Shown in pieces: positions 29,376 to 37,912 of a stretch of DNA of 64,000 nt (its first letter is position 1; each line of letters starts with the position of its first letter). The stretch comes from Burkholderiales bacterium (lineage in GTDB: Bacteria; Pseudomonadota; Gammaproteobacteria; Burkholderiales; Burkholderiaceae_C): positions 1-64,000 of the forward strand of contig JADJCH010000033.1 of assembly GCA_016703325.1 (NCBI GenBank), in the 5' to 3' direction. The notes below the pieces were generated by a model. That model was given only the letters and a program-made list of their open reading frames with translations, did no database searches and was not told the DNA's origin. Both the position numbers and the translations under genes were made by a program.

Positions 29376-29714
29376 ATGTGGAAGACCTTCCGGGCCGCAC
29401 TGGTGGCCCTTCTCCTGGGCTGGGCCACTTTGGTGAGCGCGGCGGTGGACGTCAACAAGGCCAGCCAGGCCGAGCTGGAGTCGATCAAGGGCATCGGCCC
29501 GGCGATGTCCGGACGCATCCTGGACGAGCGCAAGAAGTCCACCTTCAAGGACTGGGACGACCTGCTGTTGCGGGTCAAGGGCATGGGCCCGGGCAACGCC
29601 CGCAAGATGTCGGAGGCCGGCCTGACGGTCAACGGCGGCGCCTTCACCGCCAGTGCCGCGGTGAAGCCGGCCAAAGCCGCCAAGGCTGCGGCAGACGAAG
29701 GCAGCAAGAAATAG
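29376..29714 (+). CDS. ComEA-like helix-hairpin-helix DNA-binding protein
   Basis: 112 residues: a signal/anchor (LVALLLGWATLVSA), then VDVNKASQAELESIKGIGPA and DLLLRVKGMGPGNARKMSEA, two helix-hairpin-helix motifs. A Lys/Ala-rich tail follows. This is the short ComEA form found in Gram-negatives, which binds incoming DNA in the periplasm during transformation. It is a single gene with no competence partners nearby. The longer open frame upstream is not used. Confidence 0.88.
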   Translation: MWKTFRAALVALLLGWATLVSAAVDVNKASQAELESIKGIGPAMSGRILDERKKSTFKDWDDLLLRVKGMGPGNARKMSEAGLTVNGGAFTASAAVKPAKAAKAAADEGSKK

Positions 29715-29773
29715 GCTGGCGAAAGGATCGGCCCTGGCGCAGGCTGTGGGGTTCACGCCCCCACCGCGCCTGA

Positions 29774-31126
29774 TCAACGCAGGTCAGCCGGCGCAGGGTC
29801 CGACAGGGATCGATCCTGCCCCGCGCTCCAGGCGGCGGTCGGGGACGCAGTGACGCCTGGCAAAGTCGGCAACCCCCAGCCGAAGAAGCGCCGCACCTCG
29901 TCGGCCCGCGCCAAGGTATCGGCCAGCCCCAGACGGATCAGCTCCTGCGTATAACCGGACTCGAAGAGCAGGTAACTCGCCAGCGCTGAGCCCCGGGCCA
30001 CACCGCCCGAGCCCGCGGCCCCTTCCCCTGACACCCCCACCGCCCGCAGCAACGTGCGCACCGTGCGCGGCAGGCTGTCGATGTGTCGGCCGGCCAGGTC
30101 GTCCAGGCGCTGGGTGGGCGCAATCACCAGGGCCTCGATGGGCCGCAGCGGGGTGCGGGCCCGGGCCTCGGGCGGCAGCAGAGACAGCGTCGCGTTGATG
30201 CGCTGCAGCCGCTCGACATCCACCGCCAGCGCATCCAGGAAGATGTTGGACAGCGCATGGCCGGCGATCTGCGCCACGCTCGGGTAGCCGTTGCCGGGCA
30301 CTTGACGGTTCTCCGGCTCGTGCATGCGGCCGGCCCCGATCACCAGGATGCGCTCGGAGCCCAGGTGCACGGCGGGTGAGATCGGTGCGGCCTGCCGCAT
30401 CGAACCGTCGCCGAACCATTCGTGGCCCTGCTCCAGATCCAGCGGCATGGCGGGAAAGACAAACGGAATCGCCGAGGACGCCAGCAGGTGCCGCACCCCG
30501 ATGCGGCTGCGCACCGCCAACCGCTGCGAGCGGGACCAGGGAGCCAGCTCGTGCGTGCTTTCGTAGAAGGTGACGTGCTGCCCGCTGGTGTAGCTGGACG
30601 CGGTGACGGCCAGCGCCCGCAAGCAACCGCTGTCCATCAGCCTCGGCAGGCGCTCAAAGGGCACCAGCCGCTGCAGCAGGGCCTCCAGCGGGCCGTTGTC
30701 CAGCAGGGAGCGGGGGCGCAGCCGGCGAAAACGCGCCAGCGCCCAGCCAAAGGACATCATCGTCAACCAGGGCGCACCGCTGCGGATCATCGACAGCGAA
30801 TCGGCCCGGTAGACCTGCTCGGCATGAAACTGGGACCAGACGTCCAGCAGGTCGGCCACTGCATGGTCGAAACGGTCATTGCGGCAGGCCAGCGCCGCCG
30901 CATTGATCGCTCCGGCGGAAGTGCCGGTGATGACCTGGAAAGGGCTGGCGCCGCCACGACCACAGGGCGCTCCGCACTCCTGGGCGATGCGGGCGACGGC
31001 CTGCAGCACGCCGATCTGGTAACCCGCGCGGGCTCCGCCGCCGGTGAGCAGCAGCCCGGTGACCGGCCCTTCCGGCGCGGGCAGTGACGTCGGGGATTCA
31101 GGTGGCGGCGTCTCCATGATGGCCAC
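29774..31126 (-). CDS. patatin-like phospholipase
   Basis: A 450-residue protein with the patatin catalytic elements: oxyanion loop LTGGGARAGYQIGV (about 27-40), nucleophile Ser70 in GTSAG, and catalytic Asp240 in FGDGSMRQ, where the usual DG[GA] is DGS. No signal peptide is seen, so it may act in the cytoplasm or at the inner face of the membrane. Such proteins hydrolyse acyl chains from lipids. A 38-G run lies 26 bp upstream of its start and could affect expression. Confidence 0.88.
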   Translation of the reverse strand: MAIMETPPPESPTSLPAPEGPVTGLLLTGGGARAGYQIGVLQAVARIAQECGAPCGRGGASPFQVITGTSAGAINAAALACRNDRFDHAVADLLDVWSQFHAEQVYRADSLSMIRSGAPWLTMMSFGWALARFRRLRPRSLLDNGPLEALLQRLVPFERLPRLMDSGCLRALAVTASSYTSGQHVTFYESTHELAPWSRSQRLAVRSRIGVRHLLASSAIPFVFPAMPLDLEQGHEWFGDGSMRQAAPISPAVHLGSERILVIGAGRMHEPENRQVPGNGYPSVAQIAGHALSNIFLDALAVDVERLQRINATLSLLPPEARARTPLRPIEALVIAPTQRLDDLAGRHIDSLPRTVRTLLRAVGVSGEGAAGSGGVARGSALASYLLFESGYTQELIRLGLADTLARADEVRRFFGWGLPTLPGVTASPTAAWSAGQDRSLSDPAPADLR

Positions 31127-31151
31127 AGTCTACGGACGGCAGCGGCCAGGT

Positions 31152-31192
<41 letters not shown>

Positions 31193-31216
31193 GGGCCCTA
31201 AGCGGAATGCCGAGGG

Positions 31217-34200
31217 TCAGGCCCCCTCGGCCGCGTAGACCAGCTCGCAGCCGCCCTGGCTGATCTGGCGCCACATCGCCAACGCCGGGTCGCTGGGGTA
31301 GAAGCGCGCCGATTCGCCCAGGTCGATTTCCCCCACCGCACCCGGGCGCTCCAGGCGCAGCCGCACCGACGTGCCCTGCACCGTTTCACCCTCCGGCGTG
31401 GCCAGGCGTTTGGCCGGAAAGTCGCGCAGCAGCGTCTCCAGCGGTGCCAGCTGTGCCGCCGAGCGGCCGCTCACCGGCACCCTCAGGTAACGCGCATGGC
31501 GGCAGCGGGCACTGGGCAGGTCCCAGATCTGCAGCACGTTGAAGCGCAGGCCACCGCTGAAGCGGTCCGGCTGCGCCTTGCCCTGCAGCAGCACCACCTC
31601 GTCGTCCTTGAGCAGCGCCTGGTTGGCGTTGAGCAGGTCTTCGGCCACCACCGCCTCGATCGCACCGGACTTGTCGTCCAGCTTGAAGATCGCCACCTTG
31701 CCGCGCTGGCCGTTGACGATGCGCAGGTCGGTGATGACGCCGGCCAGCATCTGCGGGTCGCGGCTGTCGGAGACATCGGCCACCTCGCGTTTGACGAACT
31801 GGCGGATCTCAGCGCCCACCTGGTCGAACAGGTGGCCGCTGAAGAAGTAGCCGATCGCCACCTTCTCATGCCCCAGCCGGGTCTTGACGTCCCAGGCCTC
31901 GGCGGCGTTGTACTCCGGCTCCTGGGTGGAGCTGCCATGTCCGTCGCCGAACATGTCGAACAGCCCGCCCTGCGAGGCGTGCGCGGCCTGCGTGTCGGCG
32001 TACTCGAAGGCCAGACCCACACTGGCCAGCAGCTCGGCGCGGCCCTCGATGCCCTTGGGGTGCAGCAGGTCGAAGGCGCCGGCCTTGATCAGTGCCTCCA
32101 CCACCCGCTTGTTGATGCGCTTGCGGTCCACCCGGGCGGCAAAGTCGAAGATGGACTTGAACGCCCCCCCCTCGTTGCGGGCCTCGACGATGGCCTCGAT
32201 CGCGCCTTGGCCGGTGCCCTTGACGGCACCCAGGCCGTAGCGGATCAGCCGGTCCCCCGCCTTGCCCGGCACGGGCTCGAAGCGGTAGACGCCCAGGTTG
32301 ACGTCCGGCGCCTCGAAGCCGATGCGGAAGTTCTTCATCGCATCGTCGCGCAGCACCTTCAGCTTGTCGGTGTCGTCGAGTTCGATGGTCATGTTGGCCG
32401 CGAAGAACTCGGCCGTGAAGTGGCGCTTGATCCAGCCCGTGTGGTACGCCAGCAGGGAGTAGGCGGCGGCGTGCGACTTGTTGAAGCCGTAGCCGGCGAA
32501 CTTCTCCATCAGGTCGAAGACCTCGTCGGCCTTGTCCTGGCCGATGCCCTTCTCGGCCGCGCCCTTGCGGAACAGCTCGCGGTGGGCGGCCATTTCGTCG
32601 GCCTTCTTCTTGCCCATCGCGCGGCGCAGCATGTCCGCGCCGCCCAGGCTGTAGCCACCCAGCACCTGGGCGGTCTGCATCACCTGCTCCTGGTAGACCA
32701 TGATCCCGTAGGTCTCTGCCAGCACCGGCTCCACCAGCGGATGCGGGTACTCCACCACCTCGCGGCCGTGTTTGCGTGCCACAAAGCTGGGGATCAGGTC
32801 CATCGGGCCCGGGCGGTACAGCGCGTTCAGCGCAATCAGGTCCTCCAGTCGGCTCGGGCGGGCGTCCTTGAGCATGCGCTGCATGCCACCGGATTCGAAC
32901 TGGAACACCGCCTCGGTGTAGCCGTCCGAGAACAGCTTGTAGACCGAGGCATCGTCCAGCGGAAGGGTCTCGAAGGCAAAGTCCTTCTGGTCCGCATGCC
33001 GCGCGACGATGAACTCCTTGGCCAGCTCCAGGATGGTCAGCGTGGCCAGGCCCAGGAAGTCGAACTTCACCAGGCCGATGGCCTCCACGTCGTCCTTGTC
33101 GTACTGGCTGACCGCCGAGTCGCTGCCGGGCTGCTGGTACAGCGGGCAGAAGTCGGTGATCTTGCCCGGGGCGATCAGCACGCCCCCGGCGTGCATGCCG
33201 ATGTTGCGCACCATGCCCTCGACGCGGGTGGCCAGCGCCAGCAGCTCGGCCACCTCCTCCTCGGCGGCCTCGCGCTGGTCCAGCTCGGGCGCCTCCTGGC
33301 GGGCGTAGATCAGCTTGTCGTCCGGCTTCTCGGGCACCTTGGCCAGCGTCACCGTCTTGCCCGGCGGGGCGGGGATGAGCTTGGCGATCGAGTCCACATG
33401 GCCGTAGCCCATGCCCAGCACCCGGCCGATGTCGCGCAGCGCCGCCTTGGCGGCCATGGTGCCGAAGGTGGCGATCTGGCTCACCGCCGGGCGGCCGTAG
33501 CGCTCCTTCACGTAGTCGATGACGCGGTCGCGGTTGCCCTGGCAGAAGTCGATGTCGAAGTCAGGCATCGACACCCGCTCCGGGTTCAGGAAGCGCTCGA
33601 ACAGCAGGTTGTAGTGCAGCGGGTCGAGGTCGGTGATCGACAGTGCGTAGGCCACCAGCGAGCCTGCGCCCGAACCCCGGCCCGGCCCCACCGGGCAGCC
33701 GTTGGCCTTGGCCCAGCGGATGAAGTCCGACACGATCAGGAAGTAGCCTGGGAAGCCCATCTTGATGATGGTGCCCAGCTCGAACTCCAGCCGATCGACG
33801 TAGCGCGGCCGCTCGGCGTCGCGCTTCGCCACGTCCGGGAAGAGCAGCTCCAGCCGCTGCTCCAGCCCCTCAAAGCTGAGCTGGCGGAAGTAGGCCTCCA
33901 TCGGCATCTTCGTACCGTCTTCCAGGTCGGGCGTCGGGAAGTTGGGCAGCTGCGGCTTGCCCAGCACCAGCGTCAGGTTGCAGCGCCGGGCGATCTCCAG
34001 CGTGTTGGCGATGGCCGAGGGGATGTCGGCGAACAACTCGGCCATCTGCGCCGCGGTCTTGAAGTGCTGGTCGCGGGTGAAGCGCTTGACGCGCCGCGGG
34101 TTGGCCAGCGTCTCGCCCTCGGCCACGCAGACCCGCGCCTCATGGGCCTCGAAGTCCTCCGGCTCCAGGAACTGGATCGGGTGGGTGGCCACCACTGGCA

Positions 34201-34804
34201 GGCCCAGCTTCGCCGCCAGCGGCACTGCCGCGCGCACCCAGGCCTCCTGACCGGGCAGGCCGGCGCGCTGCAGCTCCAGGTAGAAGCGGTTCGGGAACAG
34301 GCCGGCCAGCCGCCGCGCCAGCGCCTCGGCCCGCTCCATGTCGCCCTGCGCCGCGGCCAGCGCAATCGCCCCGCCCTGCCCGGTGCCGCCCAGCGGCGCG
34401 CCGGACAGCGCGATCAACCCGTCGGCGAGCTCGGCCAGGTTCTCCCAGGTCACCCAGGCCTGGTTGCGCTGCACGTTGGTTACCCAGGCGCGCGACAGCA
34501 GCTCGCAGAGGTTGAGGTAGCCGGTCTTGCTCTGCACCAGCAGCAGCAGCCGGCTGGCCGCTCGCGGCTCGCTGGCCGGCCCGGCGACCTCCGGCTCCAG
34601 CCAGATGTCCGCGCCGAGGATGGGCTGGACCCCCTTCTTGCGCGCCCCGCTGTAGAACTTGACCCCACCGAACAGGTTGGCCAGGTCGGTGATTGCCATC
34701 GCCGGCTGGCCGTCCTGGGCCGCGGCCTTGACGGCATCGTCCACCCGCAAGGTGCCGTCGACAACAGAGAACTCGGTGTGGGTGCGCAGGTGGACGAAGG
34801 TCAT
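31217..34804 (-). CDS. dnaE: DNA polymerase III alpha subunit
   Basis: 1195 residues, full length. The N-terminal PHP domain starts FVHLRTHTEFSVVDGTLRVD. The polymerase active-site aspartates are in PDFDIDFCQGNRDRVIDYVK, preceded by GPGRGSGAGSLVAYAL. Helix-hairpin-helix and OB-fold regions follow (VAGVITDLRIVNGQRGKVAI). It is the replicative polymerase. It is transcribed alone here; a REP-type repeat array lies upstream. Confidence 0.97.
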   Translation of the reverse strand: MTFVHLRTHTEFSVVDGTLRVDDAVKAAAQDGQPAMAITDLANLFGGVKFYSGARKKGVQPILGADIWLEPEVAGPASEPRAASRLLLLVQSKTGYLNLCELLSRAWVTNVQRNQAWVTWENLAELADGLIALSGAPLGGTGQGGAIALAAAQGDMERAEALARRLAGLFPNRFYLELQRAGLPGQEAWVRAAVPLAAKLGLPVVATHPIQFLEPEDFEAHEARVCVAEGETLANPRRVKRFTRDQHFKTAAQMAELFADIPSAIANTLEIARRCNLTLVLGKPQLPNFPTPDLEDGTKMPMEAYFRQLSFEGLEQRLELLFPDVAKRDAERPRYVDRLEFELGTIIKMGFPGYFLIVSDFIRWAKANGCPVGPGRGSGAGSLVAYALSITDLDPLHYNLLFERFLNPERVSMPDFDIDFCQGNRDRVIDYVKERYGRPAVSQIATFGTMAAKAALRDIGRVLGMGYGHVDSIAKLIPAPPGKTVTLAKVPEKPDDKLIYARQEAPELDQREAAEEEVAELLALATRVEGMVRNIGMHAGGVLIAPGKITDFCPLYQQPGSDSAVSQYDKDDVEAIGLVKFDFLGLATLTILELAKEFIVARHADQKDFAFETLPLDDASVYKLFSDGYTEAVFQFESGGMQRMLKDARPSRLEDLIALNALYRPGPMDLIPSFVARKHGREVVEYPHPLVEPVLAETYGIMVYQEQVMQTAQVLGGYSLGGADMLRRAMGKKKADEMAAHRELFRKGAAEKGIGQDKADEVFDLMEKFAGYGFNKSHAAAYSLLAYHTGWIKRHFTAEFFAANMTIELDDTDKLKVLRDDAMKNFRIGFEAPDVNLGVYRFEPVPGKAGDRLIRYGLGAVKGTGQGAIEAIVEARNEGGAFKSIFDFAARVDRKRINKRVVEALIKAGAFDLLHPKGIEGRAELLASVGLAFEYADTQAAHASQGGLFDMFGDGHGSSTQEPEYNAAEAWDVKTRLGHEKVAIGYFFSGHLFDQVGAEIRQFVKREVADVSDSRDPQMLAGVITDLRIVNGQRGKVAIFKLDDKSGAIEAVVAEDLLNANQALLKDDEVVLLQGKAQPDRFSGGLRFNVLQIWDLPSARCRHARYLRVPVSGRSAAQLAPLETLLRDFPAKRLATPEGETVQGTSVRLRLERPGAVGEIDLGESARFYPSDPALAMWRQISQGGCELVYAAEGA

Positions 34805-34882
34805 CGGGGGGATTTTAGGGAGGCGGGTTCCGAGAGATGCAGAGAGATGCCGGAAAGGCGTCGGGCCTCAGCTCCCGGCCCC

Positions 34883-34946
34883 GTCATTCCCGCGAAGGCG
34901 GGAATCCAGGGAGTGGGCACTGGATCCCCGCCTGCGCGGGGATGAC
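34883..34946. repeat. REP-type inverted repeat upstream of dnaE
   Basis: GTCATTCCCGCGAAGGCGGG and its continuation ATCCAG are mirrored by CTGGAT followed by CCCCGCCTGCGCGGGGATGA. Each half is itself an imperfect hairpin. This is the widespread proteobacterial REP/BIME-like element that also gives spurious HPRAGGDP-type peptides. It could stop transcription or serve as a target for a transposase, but its sequence differs from the RAYT-linked repeats at 42-49 kb. Confidence 0.8.
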
Positions 34947-35137
34947 GAAGGTACCTGCGCGGGGATGACGAAGGTACCTGCGCGGGGATGACGAAGGTGC
35001 CTTCGCGGGGATGACGAGGGTGCCTTCGCAGGGATGACGAAGGTGCCTGCGCGGGGATCACGAAGGTGCCTTCGCGGGGATGACAGAGATGTCCGCGCGG
35101 GGTGACGAAGGTGCCCCGGGCAGGGTGATGAAGGGTG
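34931..35137. repeat. nine tandem copies of a 23-bp repeat
   Basis: The unit starts cctgcgcggggatgacgaag and repeats head to tail from 34931 every 23 bp, with growing divergence towards 35137. One copy is 22 bp and the last is slightly longer. It appears to be an expansion of the right arm of the adjacent REP element. There are no spacers between units, so it is not a CRISPR array. It is a candidate variable-number locus. Confidence 0.9.
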
Positions 35138-35202
35138 TCTGCGTCGCACTTCGGCCCCACCGACTGGCGCTGCTGAACCCTCCGGCGCTGCGCTGAACGG
35201 CG

Positions 35203-35586
35203 TTACACCAGGCGCACCATCGCCCCGTACCGGGCCAGCTTGGAATCCGCCGACAGCAGCAGCAGAGGCTCGGTCAGTGCCTGGGCCACCAGCAGGCGGT
35301 CGAAGGGATCACGGTGGTCCTCATGCTGAGGCAACTCGGCCACCGCCAGCAGATGCCCGGCCGAAATCGGCAGCCACTGGAAGCTGTCCGCCTCGACTTG
35401 CCGGTGCAGCGCGGGCAGGTCCACCGCCAGCTTGCCCAGGCTGCGCTTGATCGCCATTTCCCACAGCGAGGCGTGGCTGACGTGGACGTGTTCGGCGGCC
35501 GCTACCGCCTGGCGCGCGGCCATCGGCACCCGCTCAGGCCAGCCCAGCCACCACAGCAGCAGGTGGGTATCAAGCAGCAGGCGCAT
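35203..35586 (-). CDS. vapC: PIN-domain toxin (VapC family)
   Basis: 127 residues. The acidic residues of the PIN nuclease are visible: LLLDTHLLLWWLG at the start, SLWEMAIKRSLGKL in the middle, and EDHRDPFDRLLVAQAL with LLSADSKLARYG at the end. These are features of the VapC subgroup with DTHLLLW. It is a Mg-dependent ribonuclease held inactive by its antitoxin. The start overlaps the antitoxin gene by 17 bp. Confidence 0.92.
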   Translation of the reverse strand: MRLLLDTHLLLWWLGWPERVPMAARQAVAAAEHVHVSHASLWEMAIKRSLGKLAVDLPALHRQVEADSFQWLPISAGHLLAVAELPQHEDHRDPFDRLLVAQALTEPLLLLSADSKLARYGAMVRLV

Positions 35587-35821
35587 CGCCGGGCTTCAGG
35601 GCACCAAACAGATCGTCCAGGGGCGCGTCGAAATCATCGGACAGGGTGATCCTGCCGGCCATGCTGCCAGGTGCCGCGACCCGGCTGACCGGTGGCTGAT
35701 AGGCCGTCAGCGTCGCGATCGGGCGGCCGGCACGTGCGATCACCACCGATTCGCCCTTTTCGACTTCAGCCAGCAATCGGGACAGTTGCGTCTTGGCGTC
35801 GTGGACATTGACGGTGAGCAT
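35570..35821 (-). CDS. vapB: Phd/YefM-type antitoxin of the VapC module
   Basis: 83 residues beginning MLTVNVHDAKTQLSRLLAEV and continuing KGESVVIARAGRPIATLTAY, a Phd/YefM DNA-binding fold. The C-terminal tail DDFDAPLDDLFGALKPGD would wrap the toxin. The open frame continues far upstream, but only the part from 35821 is the antitoxin. A perfect 6-bp dyad at 35839-35853 lies just before its start and fits autorepression. Confidence 0.9.
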   Translation of the reverse strand: MLTVNVHDAKTQLSRLLAEVEKGESVVIARAGRPIATLTAYQPPVSRVAAPGSMAGRITLSDDFDAPLDDLFGALKPGDAPAA

Positions 35822-35838
35822 GGTGGCAACTTCATGTG

Positions 35839-35853
35839 GACTAACTCTTAGTC
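35839..35853. promoter_or_regulatory. palindromic operator candidate of the VapBC module
   Basis: GACTAACTCTTAGTC has perfect 6-bp arms (GACTAA / TTAGTC) around CTC and lies 18 bp upstream of the antitoxin ATG. Phd-type antitoxins bind such dyads over their own promoters. Site and position are observed; binding is inferred. Confidence 0.6.
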
Positions 35854-36001
35854 TATCTGAAGCAACGGGCTCTGCGAACCTATCCTTGGTCAAGACTCCT
35901 GCAATCGGGTCGACCCTTTGTCGCAGCACGGCCGCGCGGCGGTTTTCGCATCTGCGTTGACGGCGTAGGATCGGTGGCACAACTGAAACAGGCTCGGTCG
36001 G

Positions 36002-37912
36002 GTGGCGGTGTGCTCTGCGCTGCATCCCCCGGCATCGGGCCTCGATGGAGACCCCACCTTGCAGCCCACCCGCACGGCCGATCCGGCCCTCACGGCGCAC
36101 TTTCACCGAGTCGTCGACTGTCAATGGGCCTGTCCCGCCCACACCCCCGTTCCCGAGTACATCCGCCTGATCGCGTCCGGCCGCCATGCCGACGCCTACA
36201 TGGTCAACTGGGTGTCCAACGTTTTCCCTGGCGTGCTCGGGCGCACCTGCGACCGCCCCTGCGAGCCCGCCTGCCGGCGCGGCCGGGTGGAGGATGCCAA
36301 CGGCGAGCATCCGGAGCCGGTGGCCATCTGCCGCCTCAAGCGTGTCGCGGCCGACCTGAAGGGCGATGTGCGCGGGCGCATGCCCCGCTACGCCCAACGC
36401 AACGGCAAGAAGGTGGCCTGCGTCGGTGCCGGGCCGGCCTCGATGACGGTGGCGCGTGACCTGGCCGCCGTCGGCTACGACGTCACGGTGTTCGACGGCG
36501 AGGCCAAGGCCGGCGGCTTCGTGCGCTCGCAGATCCCGCGTTTTCGCCTGCCCGAGAGCGTGATCGACGAGGAATGCGGCTGGATCTTCGACCTGGGCGT
36601 CAACTTCCGCAGTGGCACGCGCATCGACTCCCTGCGCGATCTGCTCGGCCAGGGTTATGACGCCCTCTTCGTCGGCAGCGGTGCGCCGCGCGGGCGGGAT
36701 CTGGAAATTCCCGGCCGGCAGGAGGCCGCGTCGCAGATCCACCTGGGCATCGACTGGCTGGCCAGCGTGTCCTTCGGCCACGTCAGCAAGGTGGGCCAGC
36801 GCGTCATCGTGCTGGGCGGTGGCAACACCGCGATGGACTGCTGCCGTTCGGCGCGGCGGCTCGGATCGAGCGACGTCAAGGTGATCGTGCGCTCGGGCTT
36901 CGAGGAGATGAAGGCCTCGCCCTGGGAGAAGGAGGATGCCCTCCACGAAGGCATCCCCATCCTCAACTACCACGTGCCCAAGGCCTTCGTGCAGGCCGAT
37001 GGCAAGCTGGTCGGCATGAGCTTCGAGATCGTCGAAGCGAAGTACGACGACAAGGGCCGCCGCAGCCTGATCCCCACCGGCGCGCCGGATGCGTTTTTCC
37101 CCTGCGACGAGGTGCTGATCGCCGTCGGCCAGGAGAACGCCTTCCCCTGGATCGAGCGCGATGTGGGCATCGAGTTCGACAAGTGGGGCCTGCCGGTGCT
37201 CAACGAGGATTCGCTGCAGTCCACGCTGCCGAACGTCTTCTTCGGGGGCGATGCCGCCTTCGGGCCGAAGAACATCATCACCGCGGTGGCGCATGGCCAC
37301 CAGGCCGCCGTGTCGATCGACAAGTGGCTCAACGGTGAGGATGTGGCGCAGCGCCCGGCACCGCTGACCAATCTCGTGTCCCAGAAGATGGGGATCCACG
37401 AGTGGAGCTACGACAACGACGTGTCGCTGGACGAGCGCCACAAGGTGCCCTGGGCCGCGGCCGAGCAGGCGCTGGCCAGCATCCGCGTGGAGGTGGAGCT
37501 GGGCTTCGACCTCAAGACCGCCGTCAAGGAGGCCTCGCGCTGCCTGAACTGCGACGTGCAGACGGTGTTCAGTGCGCCGGCCTGCATCGAGTGCGACGCC
37601 TGCGCCGACATCTGCCCGACCGACTGCATCAGCTTCGTCACCAATGGCGAGGAGGCCGACCTGCGCGGCCGACTCAAGGCTCCGTCGCTGAACCTGGACG
37701 AGCCGCTGTACGTGTCCGGTGAGCTGAAGACCAAGCGGGTGATGATCAAGGACGAGGACGTCTGCCTGCACTGCGGCCTGTGCGCCGAACGCTGCCCCAC
37801 CGGCGCCTGGGACATGCAGAAGTTCTTCCTGCAGGTCACCCAGGCCGGGCCGAAGTGCCGGACGCCCCGCGGCGATGCCGCCGCCCCCCAGACCACGAAG
37901 GAGGCTGCGTGA
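36002..37912 (+). CDS. GltD-like NAD(P)H:ferredoxin oxidoreductase with two extra 4Fe-4S clusters
   Basis: 636 residues from the GTG at 36002. A TTG at 36059, with GGAG upstream, is an alternative start. An N-terminal Cys motif (CQWACPAHTPVPEYIRLI, CDRPCEPACRRG) precedes two Rossmann domains: FAD-binding KVACVGAGPASMTVARDLAA and NAD(P)-binding VIVLGGGNTAMDCCRSARRL. The C-terminus has two ferredoxin-type clusters (CIECDACADICP and CLHCGLCAERCP). The next two genes encode a 2-oxoacid:ferredoxin oxidoreductase and overlap this one. It most likely links reduced ferredoxin with NAD(P)H, like the third gene of the Thauera kor operon. Confidence 0.82.
   Translation: MAVCSALHPPASGLDGDPTLQPTRTADPALTAHFHRVVDCQWACPAHTPVPEYIRLIASGRHADAYMVNWVSNVFPGVLGRTCDRPCEPACRRGRVEDANGEHPEPVAICRLKRVAADLKGDVRGRMPRYAQRNGKKVACVGAGPASMTVARDLAAVGYDVTVFDGEAKAGGFVRSQIPRFRLPESVIDEECGWIFDLGVNFRSGTRIDSLRDLLGQGYDALFVGSGAPRGRDLEIPGRQEAASQIHLGIDWLASVSFGHVSKVGQRVIVLGGGNTAMDCCRSARRLGSSDVKVIVRSGFEEMKASPWEKEDALHEGIPILNYHVPKAFVQADGKLVGMSFEIVEAKYDDKGRRSLIPTGAPDAFFPCDEVLIAVGQENAFPWIERDVGIEFDKWGLPVLNEDSLQSTLPNVFFGGDAAFGPKNIITAVAHGHQAAVSIDKWLNGEDVAQRPAPLTNLVSQKMGIHEWSYDNDVSLDERHKVPWAAAEQALASIRVEVELGFDLKTAVKEASRCLNCDVQTVFSAPACIECDACADICPTDCISFVTNGEEADLRGRLKAPSLNLDEPLYVSGELKTKRVMIKDEDVCLHCGLCAERCPTGAWDMQKFFLQVTQAGPKCRTPRGDAAAPQTTKEAA

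Noticed and set aside
31496..34945. 1149-codon open frame antisense to dnaE
   Set aside because: dnaE is full length with all motifs; the antisense frame has no recognisable fold.
34931..35137. CRISPR array
   Set aside because: The units are directly abutting with no unique spacers, and no cas genes are present.
34801..35160. 119-codon frame with HPRAGGDP-like peptides
   Set aside because: It is the translation of the REP element and the 23-bp array, a common false gene.
35570..37771. 733-codon minus-strand frame covering the antitoxin
   Set aside because: Only the last 83 codons are the Phd-type antitoxin; the rest is antisense to the GltD-like oxidoreductase.
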